Source of the DNA: Branchinecta lynchi
Taxonomy: Eukaryota > Arthropoda > Branchiopoda > Anostraca > Branchinectidae
Direction of reading: 5' to 3'
Assembly: GCA_023053575.1 (NCBI GenBank)
Contig: JAKZAP010000021.1
Location: 13,516,212-13,580,211 of the forward strand
Length of the DNA: 64,000 nt
Below are positions 9,801 through 18,094 of this stretch, piece after piece. Below the pieces are notes generated by a model. That model was given only the letters and a program-made list of their open reading frames with translations, was not told the DNA's origin and ran no database searches. A program made the position numbers and the translations under genes. Within the stretch, counting starts at the first letter, position 1. Each line of letters begins with the position of its first letter.

Positions 9801-11991
9801 ACTCGATATGGTAGGCATTGATTTACTAGGTCCCTTACCTGTGTCCAGGCAAGGATCAAAGTATATAGTCGTTATCACTGACCACTTCACGAAATACATT
9901 GTTCTTACGGCCATAGCGGATAAAACAGCAAAAGCTGTTGCCAGAGCATTTGTCGAGCATTTCATTTTAGTTTATGGAACGTGTGAACGTCTAATAAGTG
10001 ACCAGGGTTCAGAATTTATAAATGCGGTATTCAAGGGCATCCTTGAACTTCTAGACATTAAGCAGCTTCGTACATCTGCTTACCATCCAATGTGTAACGG
10101 GGCGGTAGAAAGACGGAATAGGGATATTGCAAACATTTTAAGCCTTTATGTCAAAGATAGGGGACACTCTGATTGGGAGGATCAACTTCGTTATGTCCAG
10201 TTTGCTATGAATACGGCTTTTCATGAATCCATCTCAGATAATCCGTTCTATGCTATGTTCCTTCGCGACGTCCGTTTCCCGACGGACACTGTCATAAACA
10301 GTAGAGTTTATTATAATCTGGACACCGATTACAAATCAGAGATGATTACCCGACAGAGGACTGCATATCAAATGATCAAAGAAAACTCTGACATCTCTCG
10401 GGAACGTCAACAGTTCTACTACAATAGAACTGAGAACCAGAAACCTCTTAAAGTTGGCAATCTTGTCCTTTTACATACACCACCTGACGCGCGACTGAGA
10501 AAACTAGATAAAATCCGTTGGGTTGGACCTTTCAGAATAACTGCGGCTTTAGAGAATGGGTTAAATTTCGAAATCACACGACTATCAGACGGACGGGTGG
10601 AGGTTGTCCATTATAATCGTTTGAAGACGTACGTTCCCAGGAGTTTGTGGGAACGCGACGTCGTCCAAGATGAACTGATTATACCCCCTGATTTTGACGA
10701 AATTCCGCTACCCGCGCCCACTACTGATCCGTTATCCCCACCCACTACTGATCCGTTACCGACGCCCACTATTCTTCCGTTACCCACTTCCGCAAAAGAA
10801 CCGGCCCGGGGTAAACCTGAAAGTTCGCGTACCGGGAAAACAGTTACTTGGTGGGACAACACACCTTCGGCTCAGAAAGCTATTTCAGGTTGCGATCCAC
10901 CAAACTTGCTTACTGAGGAAATGTATGATATCGGCACGGGTAATTTTACTTCTAGACCGGAATCGCCGGTCTTGGGTTCTGAACCGGGTGAGGACTTTCC
11001 AAAATTCCGTAAAATTCCCCTATTGACCCGCCCTTTAACATTACAACCATATCACACCGATCAACCAAATGAACATGGGGACTGTAAACGACGTTATTCG
11101 GTGGGTTCTGAAGATATGGCTTGGGATGACCCCTACACAGAAACGCCTGTTCGGCGTCAAGGTTTAGGAAGTTCTTCAAGTTTCGAGAGTGAGTCACTAG
11201 ATGACGCACTAGTGAAAAGAGAGCTTTTCACACCGGCGAGAATTAGATGCTCCACGCCAACTTTTGGCGAGGAACCAATGTCAAGGCCAGGTATCACGCC
11301 ATCTCGTGATTACTACGAAAATCTGGAGGGTGCTTGGTTACCGTCACTAGATCCACCTAACTATCGCCTCCAGTTCGAGAGCCCAGTTGTTCCGGATCAG
11401 CGTAGTGATCCGGTTAATATTGAGGGTCCATCCGGGGTTATTAACTTTCCCCAGTCCAGTTCACGGGTTGACGGGTCCCCTGAATTTTCCCCTGTCCGAC
11501 CGGAAGAAGAATCACCTAATCAGACGGTGATCGAGACACCTCAGTCTCGTAATAGTAAAGTGCCACGATTACCAGAAGCCAGAGGGACAAGCCCTCAGGA
11601 CGAAGGTTCTGGTAAAGACTCGGGTCAGTCCGGACTCGAGTTAGAACCCGGCGTTAGGGTCAATAATGAGGGTAATCGTTCTGGTAGTATGCCTGAATTG
11701 AGGGGACCGTTCGGAGAACTGGAATCCGACCATCCAGTGTCGGAGTGCCCTATTGACCTTAGTAGTCCACCACCAACTTTGATTCGTGACATAGCTCTGA
11801 GCCATCCTACGGCTAGGTCAGAAGCTTTAAGGCTCCGTACTCAAAATGCGCGCAGGGCCGCACTCCAAGGTGTTAGGTTTGATCTGGCCACCAGGGGCTC
11901 CAGACAAACGTCAAGAGAAAGTCGTCCTCCGGATAGGTTCGGGTATGATAAACCCGGAATTCCATACTTACCTGAAACATATCGAAAATAA
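6757..11991 (+). CDS. pol: Pol polyprotein: protease, RT, RNase H, integrase, long C-terminal tail
   Basis: The polyprotein copies element RNA to DNA and inserts it. Numbering from the first ATG (6838): aspartic protease ADSGA with Asp38; RT fingers YRAVTDFRRLND at about 450; catalytic YLDD at 553-556; RNase H YCDAS with Asp705; integrase zinc-binding His925/His932 and CC…CC motifs; integrase core Asp995, Asp1055 and Glu1091 (DD35E); and a GPF-type module near 1229. All catalytic residues are present and the frame is intact. Beyond about residue 1285 follows a ~430-residue Pro/Ser/Glu-rich tail with PTTDPL repeats, which is unusual for Gypsy pol and may hold extra coding or a linker region. 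Expression is probably by -1 frameshift from gag rather than from ATG 6838. RT and integrase place it in Ty3/Gypsy. Confidence 0.95.
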   Translation, partial: KLVRGRARRHVSVNSDAHPVPYRSTKIMGENFIASYFANCSGVNCKVLPYVNAFVCGVSVRALADSGASISLLSYDMFLQLPDLVRSKIVKNYNDVSSATGHSMEIIGSISENVNIDEHEYFETFLISDKLKMPMILGYGFLKKNDLLIDAKNDKLIRRGSNGESLRSVCEFSDPSANLVNLKEQMKPNCCFARNQSCGPQSIPCSSVSPVVNLPHPSYPCPPPINESDGLKSEIGLGKPEVESAKSPKRIHRLQLVSRASVNAKTSKRCVLSTSRGPIDTDGLFLVSPTKEMSERFPDLVLPEQLVTTQDGMFQVFIENYSDKTLKIPRFYMANAEAWVPEENVCMSISETLKPTEVISGSGLLPNNEVDGFLKMFKLDHLAKNPIRKQNVEKLLVDNHDVFAKDDFDLGTCNIEPFVIDVGNASPQKVRPYRIPVHLEPVAKAEIDRMLACKVIEPTSSPWLAPLLLVKKKDESYRAVTDFRRLNDVTVSDEFPLPYITAILDKLHGKKIFSVLDCLSGYWQMTVHPDSRKYKGFSAPGYEQYVYAKLAFGLKNAPAAYSRIMHRILKHLFDEGVAVYLDDVINASDDDDSHMILLTKVFAAFRKAGLKLKARKCDFFKEEVIFLGHRVDKNGIRPDPNKLSAVRDLAYPKDVSELRSCIGLFSYFRKFVPQFSAIASPLIKLTKKEVSFVFGDEEKKAFEQLRSKLLEEPILGLPDLSRTANPMKIYCDASNKACGGFLTQIQNGVQKVLQYTSRTFNDAEVKHAAVQKEALAITHCIRSFRPYLLGRKFIVASDHKPLQWLMKSTGKDLTGKWARMQMELQGYDFEITHIPGAQNVVADALSRLPTADSNLEIMAVVPGADSQFSSQELRNLQEKDGFSSAVRNYLQHGSELPSQIENQVLREIENFVLDDGLLCYVYTPYQNCRRSDLRVVPVLPRSLIPEVLFDYHDSTISGHFGFLKTYERVRNRFYFRNMYNVVKQYVQCCLDCCQRKGLNHLPRAPLGTIPESSRPLDMVGIDLLGPLPVSRQGSKYIVVITDHFTKYIVLTAIADKTAKAVARAFVEHFILVYGTCERLISDQGSEFINAVFKGILELLDIKQLRTSAYHPMCNGAVERRNRDIANILSLYVKDRGHSDWEDQLRYVQFAMNTAFHESISDNPFYAMFLRDVRFPTDTVINSRVYYNLDTDYKSEMITRQRTAYQMIKENSDISRERQQFYYNRTENQKPLKVGNLVLLHTPPDARLRKLDKIRWVGPFRITAALENGLNFEITRLSDGRVEVVHYNRLKTYVPRSLWERDVVQDELIIPPDFDEIPLPAPTTDPLSPPTTDPLPTPTILPLPTSAKEPARGKPESSRTGKTVTWWDNTPSAQKAISGCDPPNLLTEEMYDIGTGNFTSRPESPVLGSEPGEDFPKFRKIPLLTRPLTLQPYHTDQPNEHGDCKRRYSVGSEDMAWDDPYTETPVRRQGLGSSSSFESESLDDALVKRELFTPARIRCSTPTFGEEPMSRPGITPSRDYYENLEGAWLPSLDPPNYRLQFESPVVPDQRSDPVNIEGPSGVINFPQSSSRVDGSPEFSPVRPEEESPNQTVIETPQSRNSKVPRLPEARGTSPQDEGSGKDSGQSGLELEPGVRVNNEGNRSGSMPELRGPFGELESDHPVSECPIDLSSPPPTLIRDIALSHPTARSEALRLRTQNARRAALQGVRFDLATRGSRQTSRESRPPDRFGYDKPGIPYLPETYRK

Positions 11992-12316
11992 TCCATATTT
12001 TCCATTTTACCAGAAATAGCTTTTGGTTTGTTTAGCCGATAAGTTTAAAAGCCGTTAAGTTTAAATAGCATTACGTTAAAAGCCGCCAAGTTTAAATAGA
12101 TAATGTCACGAGTTGAATTCTCAAAAACTTGCGGTCGAGTCGTCATTCGTGCATTGAAACGAAAGGCGAGAAGTTGCGGGAAGTTTAAACTACTACAAAA
12201 TTTGCGGTTTTGGGCACTTGGTATTTTAAATATCAAAGATGTGGTGTTTTAAATTATAAAAAAAAAAAAAAATTTTATTACAAATAAGTAGTATTCAGTA
12301 TCCGTTTTTAATACAA
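11992..12316 (+). other. pol to RING intergenic region
   Basis: No coding sequence. It contains a short imperfect repeat (AAGCCGxxAAGTTTAAA, three times at about 12038-12098), an A run at 12259 and an acceptor-like TATTCAG at 12292-12298 before the next start. In copy E the matching region ends in TTTTTATTACAG directly before the ATG at 60447. Confidence 0.5.
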
Positions 12317-12967
12317 ATGGAAGAAAGTTTGGAAATGCTTAAACAAAAATTGGATTCTACCGAAATGGAGAAGAAGGAGGCCGAAATCGCACTTAAAATG
12401 GAAAGGCTAGATAATGCACACAATAGACTCCTATTGGCAATAGCCACGAACAAACAGACTGAATTGAAGGAAGAGAAAGAAAAAGTGGAAATTCATAATA
12501 AGTCTCTGCTGAAAAAGATAGAAAGTAAGGACAGAGAAATAGGGATAATCAAAGGTCATCTGGCAGACGTGCAAGATGTACTTTTGGACACGCAGGAAAT
12601 GCTCATTGGACAGATGAGCATGTTAAAAATTCGCTAGAGAGATTAACAATCAGCGAAAATTGGAAGTCGAACTACTTAGAAGGGATCGTGCAGAGGCACG
12701 ACAAAAATTATCAGAACACTGCAGTGTAGCATTTGTTTAGAAGTGGTTGAAGACCCAGCAATAGGGAAAGAGTGTAGACATTGGTTTTGTGGCCCATGTA
12801 TCTCTAATTATGAGGAACACTACCGGCGCCGGGTATTAGAGACAGATGAGCTATACAGCCTTCGATGTCCACAGTGTAAAAGCATTATGGAAATAGTGTT
12901 TTCGGGCCATCCATTTCGGGGAGCGATAGAATCCATACACAGTGAAAATTTACCAAATCTTGGATAA
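12317..12967 (+). pseudogene. Coiled-coil/RING protein (candidate E3 ubiquitin ligase), frame broken
   Basis: The first frame (12317-12637) is a Lys/Glu-rich coiled coil of about 105 residues. After two compensating single-base indels (about 12626 and 12713, relative to copies B and E) the same frame resumes as a RING finger: CSIC, then CRHWFCGPC, then CPQC, the C3HC4 spacing. RING proteins recruit E2 enzymes, and coiled coil plus RING resembles a TRIM with its order reversed. The ligase role is inferred. The gene lies directly after pol in every copy that retains this region. In element 1 stops at 12635 and 12677 separate the two halves, so this copy should be inactive. Confidence 0.8.
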
Positions 12968-13163
12968 GAAATTTGTGTTCCGCTTGTTTTATGCACCGCA
13001 GTCAGCTTTGATTTATTGTTATTCGAAACGCTATTTTGCTGCTTGTTATCAGTGTATCATGAGATAATGTACCGCGCTAAATCCTGCTGCTTTATTATTG
13101 TCAATACGATCCTTCCTTTATTAAATGTTATCACTTAGCTACCAAGGGTCATTTCTTTTCAGA

Positions 13164-13463
13164 ATGGAAAATTCAAAGAATCTCTGCTACAAGAAGGGCG
13201 TGTGCCCACACTGTAAGGGCATAATGATGCCCAACTTTGCAGGCAAAGGGACATGCCCTGACTGCCACGGTGCAGTATTCGTGGCCGAGCTGTGGGCAGA
13301 CTGCCTGGTCTGCCGTAGCTCGGTTACTTACACTATCGCAGAAGAGAACTGGGGCGAAGAAGAAGCAAAGATAGAGCTTTGCTGGGGGTGTGGGGAGAAG
13401 GCGATAAGGGTGACAAAGATTTTCAAATTAAAAAAAAAAAAAAAAAAAAATTTGGGAGTTTAA
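13164..13463 (+). CDS. Small protein with four CxxC motifs (zinc-binding)
   Basis: The start MENSKN is chosen because all copies share ATGGAxAA directly after a TTTCAG acceptor (13161-13162). Motifs in order are CPHCKG, CPDCHG, CLVCRS and CWGCGE, giving eight cysteines for two zinc sites; the CxxCxG pattern recalls the DnaJ cysteine-rich domain, but overall similarity is not recognised. Other copies stop after IFKL at about 86 aa. Here an A run of about 20 has removed that stop and adds a lysine-rich tail to 99 aa. Its function is unknown; a nucleic-acid- or protein-binding accessory role is inferred. It lies between RING and the 152-aa gene. Confidence 0.75.
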   Translation: MENSKNLCYKKGVCPHCKGIMMPNFAGKGTCPDCHGAVFVAELWADCLVCRSSVTYTIAEENWGEEEAKIELCWGCGEKAIRVTKIFKLKKKKKKNLGV

Positions 13464-13819
13464 AAGCAAAAGGGGGGGATTAAGATCAAAGGGGAGGTTT
13501 GGTATAAAATCATTGGGTGAATTTATAGAAGTGTAAGTGACGTTAAAAGAGTAATGGGGTAAAAAGTAGAAAAATTAACGTTGCTGAGTGGAGGAGGTGC
13601 GTAGCCAATAAGTAGAGTATAATTTAGTTTTGTTTTGCTTTTATTTGATGGGTAAATTAATAATAAGTTAAAGAAGTAGTTGCTGCGCAGGGATAAAAAT
13701 AAAAATAAAAATAAGGGGATGGTAATTCATAGAAATGCTTTGTAAGACTGCCGTTTATGTGTTGCTTTGGAAGTCGTAGCATAATTGCGCCTTATTTGCG
13801 TTCCCTTATTTCAGAACAA
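13464..13819 (+). promoter_or_regulatory. Conserved non-coding block with splice acceptor
   Basis: About 350 bp without coding sequence is kept in the copies at 28030, 31468, 49288 and 61561. The core AACGTTGCTGAGTGGAGGAG (here about 13577-13596) is almost unchanged in all five. It ends in CCTTATTTCAG (13804-13814) just before the next ATG. It may regulate splicing or RNA handling; that role is inferred. Confidence 0.5.
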
Positions 13820-14278
13820 ATGAAAGAAATCGTAGCATACATAAGTGATTTCAAGTCATACCGGGATTTTCTGGCAGGAGGAAAGGATGAACGGGTATCC
13901 GAGAATTTCGCTAAGGAGTGCGTACTGACGCTCATAATCAATCTGATAAGTAGTCCTTCCTTCACTCCTGACAAGGAACTGATTAGGGAACTGAAAGTTT
14001 TAGTAGGAAATAGCGTAAAAATTTCAGCGGAACAGATTGCATCCCATTTTTCAGGGCATAGCAAAAGAAATGAAATAGTGGGACCTGTCCAAAATAGTGG
14101 TATCAAGTGGATTCTCAGAGTTACTTCACAAGTTAGTGAGGTAGTAGAAAGTGTGGAACCGTGGATAAAAACAGTCTACTGTTCAGCAGGAATGTTTAAG
14201 ACCTCAGAATTAAGCGGACTGCGAACTATGTATCCTAAATTCAGACCCGAAAATTTAGTCGAGTGGGATAAGATTTAA
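13820..14278 (+). CDS. Unknown 152-aa accessory protein (ORF after the CxxC gene)
   Basis: The start MKEIVAYISDF is chosen because it follows the acceptor TTTCAG and is the start conserved at 28393, 31837 and 61953. The protein is mostly helical, has no signal peptide or membrane segment, and contains a conserved LTLIINLISSPSF segment and a C-terminal block (SGLRxMYPKxRPENLxEWDKI) retained in copies C, D and E. I recognise no family. Retention across several copies with mainly conservative changes suggests it was under selection. It lies 79 bp before envelope 1. This is the only full-length uninterrupted copy in the window. Confidence 0.7.
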   Translation: MKEIVAYISDFKSYRDFLAGGKDERVSENFAKECVLTLIINLISSPSFTPDKELIRELKVLVGNSVKISAEQIASHFSGHSKRNEIVGPVQNSGIKWILRVTSQVSEVVESVEPWIKTVYCSAGMFKTSELSGLRTMYPKFRPENLVEWDKI

Positions 14279-14357
14279 AACAGTGATAGGCCCAGAGTTT
14301 AAATATGAATGCGCATAATATTTTTACTGTAGGTGTATCGTTGCTCAAAACCCAAAA

Positions 14358-16259
14358 ATGAACAGTGGATTCCTACTCGTTATTGCAGTAGCAGCATTGG
14401 CTGAAGACTCAGAAAATCACCTCACAACTCAAAATGGTAGGACATTTTCGCTAGTCGATGGCGCTTTAATTCATAAGACCGTGGGAGTAACAGTGACTAT
14501 TTCGGAATGGACAGTTTATCTCGATGTCGAGTTAGGACACTTGCAGTCGACATATCAGCTGTTGAGTGAACGTGCGGAAAGATATTCGGCGGCAATAAAA
14601 CCACTATTCAAGCGTAAATCAGTTTATTCCGCGAGACTTTTTGAAAGTATTGCAAAGAATTATGAAAATTCGATTTTGGCTAAAATTTACGCTATGGACC
14701 GCTATAAGAATTCAGTTTTGCATATGGTTAGGGAACGAACGACCGTCTTTTCAGGTTTGACCTCCGAAAGCTCAGAGTCCATATTTAACGTAGCAAATCA
14801 ATTGAAACAAAAACTTGAATTGGTTTTAGACGATAATTCAGTTCTTCAAACTACGCGTGGTAAAATCAGAATGGCTGAACTGTTCCACGATTCAACCACT
14901 CAAAGTTCACTGTGGAATCTAGAAAATCGTATGTCAAGCCTGAACTGGACATTATCAGAGATTTTGGAGGGAATTGGAAAAGTGGAACGAACCCTTATCC
15001 AACTAGATGAACGGCAAGTTAATGTAACTTTGGCTCTAGAAACAGCCTATTTGTCTTCCGCAATGTTTGAAACGGGATCACATTTGCAGGTCCTGGCTGA
15101 TTATTTCTTAGAAGTGGAGAGAGCGATATCCGTGTTAGAAGCAAAGAAAATTCCCAAACTACTGGTTCCCCCCAAAGATTTAAAGATACTTCTTGAGCAG
15201 GTTGATAAATTGGTCCGTTCAAAGGGTCTTTACGAATTAGCAGAAAACGTAGAACCGATTAATCCTTTTGCTTGGTATTCGTTTTTGCTTGAATCTTCTT
15301 TTAGCTTGGTAGAAGAGCGACTGCAGGTGGCTTTGAAAATACCATTGAAAGACGCAGCACCAGATTTTGAACTATTTCGCATTTTTCCTGTACCTACTAG
15401 GGGAATTTTTGATCTATGGTTTACCCTAGAAATAGACGAAAGTTTGATTTTAATGTCCAAACGGAAAAATCAAATTTTGAAACTGAGCGACGGGAAAGAC
15501 AAATTTACTGAGAGGAAGAAACTGGACCTCCGTTTAATGTGGGACGATATAAAAGAACTGACAAATAATTCAAATCTAAATTGTGTTGAGAGAATAATAT
15601 CGAAAACTGGAGACGCAGATCAAACTTGTTCCTGGAAAGTACAATTCGGGAACATCGAACCAAAAATAATGCGGCTGAATGAAGCAGAAATCTTTTCATC
15701 ACAAAGGATCAAATACGGAGGAGACTGCTCACTTACAGAGATCCTTAAAAATGCTGGAAACTATTCTGCTCACATTGTAACAACCCTCCGAAATTGCGAA
15801 CTCAAGTACAAGGGGTCTTCGTGGAAACTCCTGGGGGAGAAATCCCTAGAAGGTATTGCCCTAGAACCTTTAAGACCTATAACAATCATTCCTCGACCGA
15901 ATTTGAATAATAAACAAATGCAAATGATTCAAAACTGGGGGAGGTACCCCAATACCCCAGTTAAATGGTCAACCATGGTCAATGACCTGGAAAGAGGATC
16001 CGCCATATTATCAGATGAAGAGAGACTAAAATTACTTGTGTCGACAGAAACTTGGAAACTGAACGAATTGATTCTTCCCATCGCGGTGGCAGGGGGACTG
16101 TATTTAATATTAACAGTTGTCTTAGCGGCCATAACTTACAAATTTTGCAAAGCAAAACGGCATGTTCGTTCAGATATTATGGAATTACAGGAAAGATCAA
16201 TCTCGGCCCGCGAAGCTAGAATTTTGAGAGAATATGCTGAATTCGTGGGAATACGTTAA
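14358..16259 (+). CDS. Envelope-1-like membrane glycoprotein, 633 aa
   Basis: It has a signal peptide (MNSGFLLVIAVAALA), a long helical ectodomain with several N-glycosylation sequons, four cysteines conserved in copy E (LNC, QTCSW, GGDC, RNCEL), a single membrane helix at about 570-594 and a short tail ending REYAEFVGIR. The N-terminal pattern (LVDGALI, then W, then DVEL) resembles the start of envelope 2 and other F-like envelopes, but there is no RxxR-GLI cleavage/fusion segment. It may be a paralogue of the F-like envelope or a partner attachment protein; both are inferences. TTTTTACTGTAG (to 14332) upstream is a likely splice acceptor. The reading frame is intact. Confidence 0.8.
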   Translation: MNSGFLLVIAVAALAEDSENHLTTQNGRTFSLVDGALIHKTVGVTVTISEWTVYLDVELGHLQSTYQLLSERAERYSAAIKPLFKRKSVYSARLFESIAKNYENSILAKIYAMDRYKNSVLHMVRERTTVFSGLTSESSESIFNVANQLKQKLELVLDDNSVLQTTRGKIRMAELFHDSTTQSSLWNLENRMSSLNWTLSEILEGIGKVERTLIQLDERQVNVTLALETAYLSSAMFETGSHLQVLADYFLEVERAISVLEAKKIPKLLVPPKDLKILLEQVDKLVRSKGLYELAENVEPINPFAWYSFLLESSFSLVEERLQVALKIPLKDAAPDFELFRIFPVPTRGIFDLWFTLEIDESLILMSKRKNQILKLSDGKDKFTERKKLDLRLMWDDIKELTNNSNLNCVERIISKTGDADQTCSWKVQFGNIEPKIMRLNEAEIFSSQRIKYGGDCSLTEILKNAGNYSAHIVTTLRNCELKYKGSSWKLLGEKSLEGIALEPLRPITIIPRPNLNNKQMQMIQNWGRYPNTPVKWSTMVNDLERGSAILSDEERLKLLVSTETWKLNELILPIAVAGGLYLILTVVLAAITYKFCKAKRHVRSDIMELQERSISAREARILREYAEFVGIR

Positions 16260-16498
16260 ATGCTTTATTTTTATTTATTTTTTTGTTGTTTTCTAAAAGC
16301 TTACGTAAATATGTGACGTAATGTACAAGCCTGGGTTGGTGACGAGTATCTTGTCATTTATGACGTTTTTCGTAGTGACTATATACGCAATCTATTGGCG
16401 GAAATGGTGGTTAACTACGTATGCATCCGACTATGCGTAGCGGTTAAAATTTTAAACAATAATGCCATTAGTCTATCGAGTGAAATTAAGGTAGCAAC
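16260..16498 (+). other. Intergenic region between the two envelope genes
   Basis: No coding sequence. A weak acceptor-like AAGGTAG lies at 16490-16496, five bases before the envelope-2 ATG. Confidence 0.4.
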
Positions 16499-18094
16499 AT
16501 GAAGCTTGTATTATGTTTAATTGTGTTTTTGAGTTTTTCAGTTTTAAGTTTAAGAGCGGAAGTCAGGATTGGTATGGGCCATGTGCTAATACCCGAAGGC
16601 CAGGTGGACCTAACTACAGCAAAGTGGCAAATTGTGGGAGATGTTAACCTGGATTTCTTCAGACAGGTTCTCACGGTAGCCAGGAAGTATTATTCACTTT
16701 TCGCCAATCACCAAAACGAACTAGACAAACAACAAATGCATAGAAATTTGACAAAAATTTATGAAATTTATCGTTCTGAAAATCTGAAAATGGAAGAACT
16801 AGTCTCAAATTTGGAAAAAGAAATTGATGGGATTCTGTAGTTACTAGTAAAGAAAAGCAAAGTTAAACGGGGTCTCATTGATATTGGTGGTGAAGTTTTG
16901 CGGGTTGTTTTTGGATCAGCAACAGTTTCTCAAATAAAAGATTTGGAGGAAATAATCAAAAGTTTAAAGAATGCTGGAATGGCACAGCAAGATATCATAT
17001 CAAAGCAAGTGTCCGTCGTGAAAAGCCTGGTTTTAGAAGACAAAAGACAAAATGAACTTTTGGGAAATATAACAGAAAGTCTTTTAAACGTTGAGGTGAA
17101 TTGGCAGAAGATGGCGAAAGTTGTTAATTCTAATAGCAATCAAGGATTTCAAGTGAGCATGGATGTAGGGTATTTGAAGTTACATCAGTTGATTAACGAG
17201 ATCCGATCGAAACTCCACAGTTTAGAAATTGATTTAAATGCTTTGGCTTCAAAGCGGTTGCCCATCAACATGTTCCCACCAAAATCCTTGATTGAGACGT
17301 TGTCACAAATTTCTCACAAATTACCCAGTTTATATAGACTACCGGTACGAAATCTTGAAAACGTGTGGTCGTACTATCACCATTTCGCTAAATCCTCTAC
17401 TTATCTTACTTCTCAGGGACTAAGAATTGTTACAGAAATACCTCTGGTTGCTCGAAACGAAATTTACGATTTGTATAGAATTATTCCGTTTCCAACTTTT
17501 CAGAAAAACCTTCCGAATAATCTTACGACTGTTTACCCATCACAACCTTTTATTGCTATTAAACGAGAAGAAAGAACACACTTCATCGAAATCTCGTCAG
17601 GAGATCTGAGAGATTGTGTAGAAGTCGAAATTAAAATATGTTCAATGTTTAAAGCAGTACAAAAGAAAACCTTAAAGTCTTGTAATTATGCAATTTACCG
17701 AGAGAATTTTGAGGAAATCGAGAGAAATTGTGTAGTAATGTTTTCGCAACCACCAGAGTTAAACGTACCAATTTTTCGTCATATTAAAGGAGAAACTTGG
17801 GTTTTCTCTGCTAAGTCTGTTGACGCCGCTGTTTCGTGTGAAGACGAATTGAAGGAACGCCTAAAGCCTTGTTCAAATATACGTAATACGGCTCGTAAGA
17901 GTGATTTTTTCGCAGCTTATCCTACTCGCCGTCGCTTTTTTGGCTCCGAGGGTGCATAAAATTGGATTGAAATCGTTTCTATTTTTCGGTAACGACGGAC
18001 CAATAGGGAACGTTTTAGTTACGACGGGCCAATAGGCAATATTTGAAGAAGAAGAGATTTGGAAGAAAGTCATATTTATTATTTGTAATACAAA

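Noticed and set aside
17865..17959. C-terminal extension of envelope 2 reading into …RRFFGSEGA
   Set aside because: These codons belong to the Harbinger terminal repeat, not to the envelope gene.
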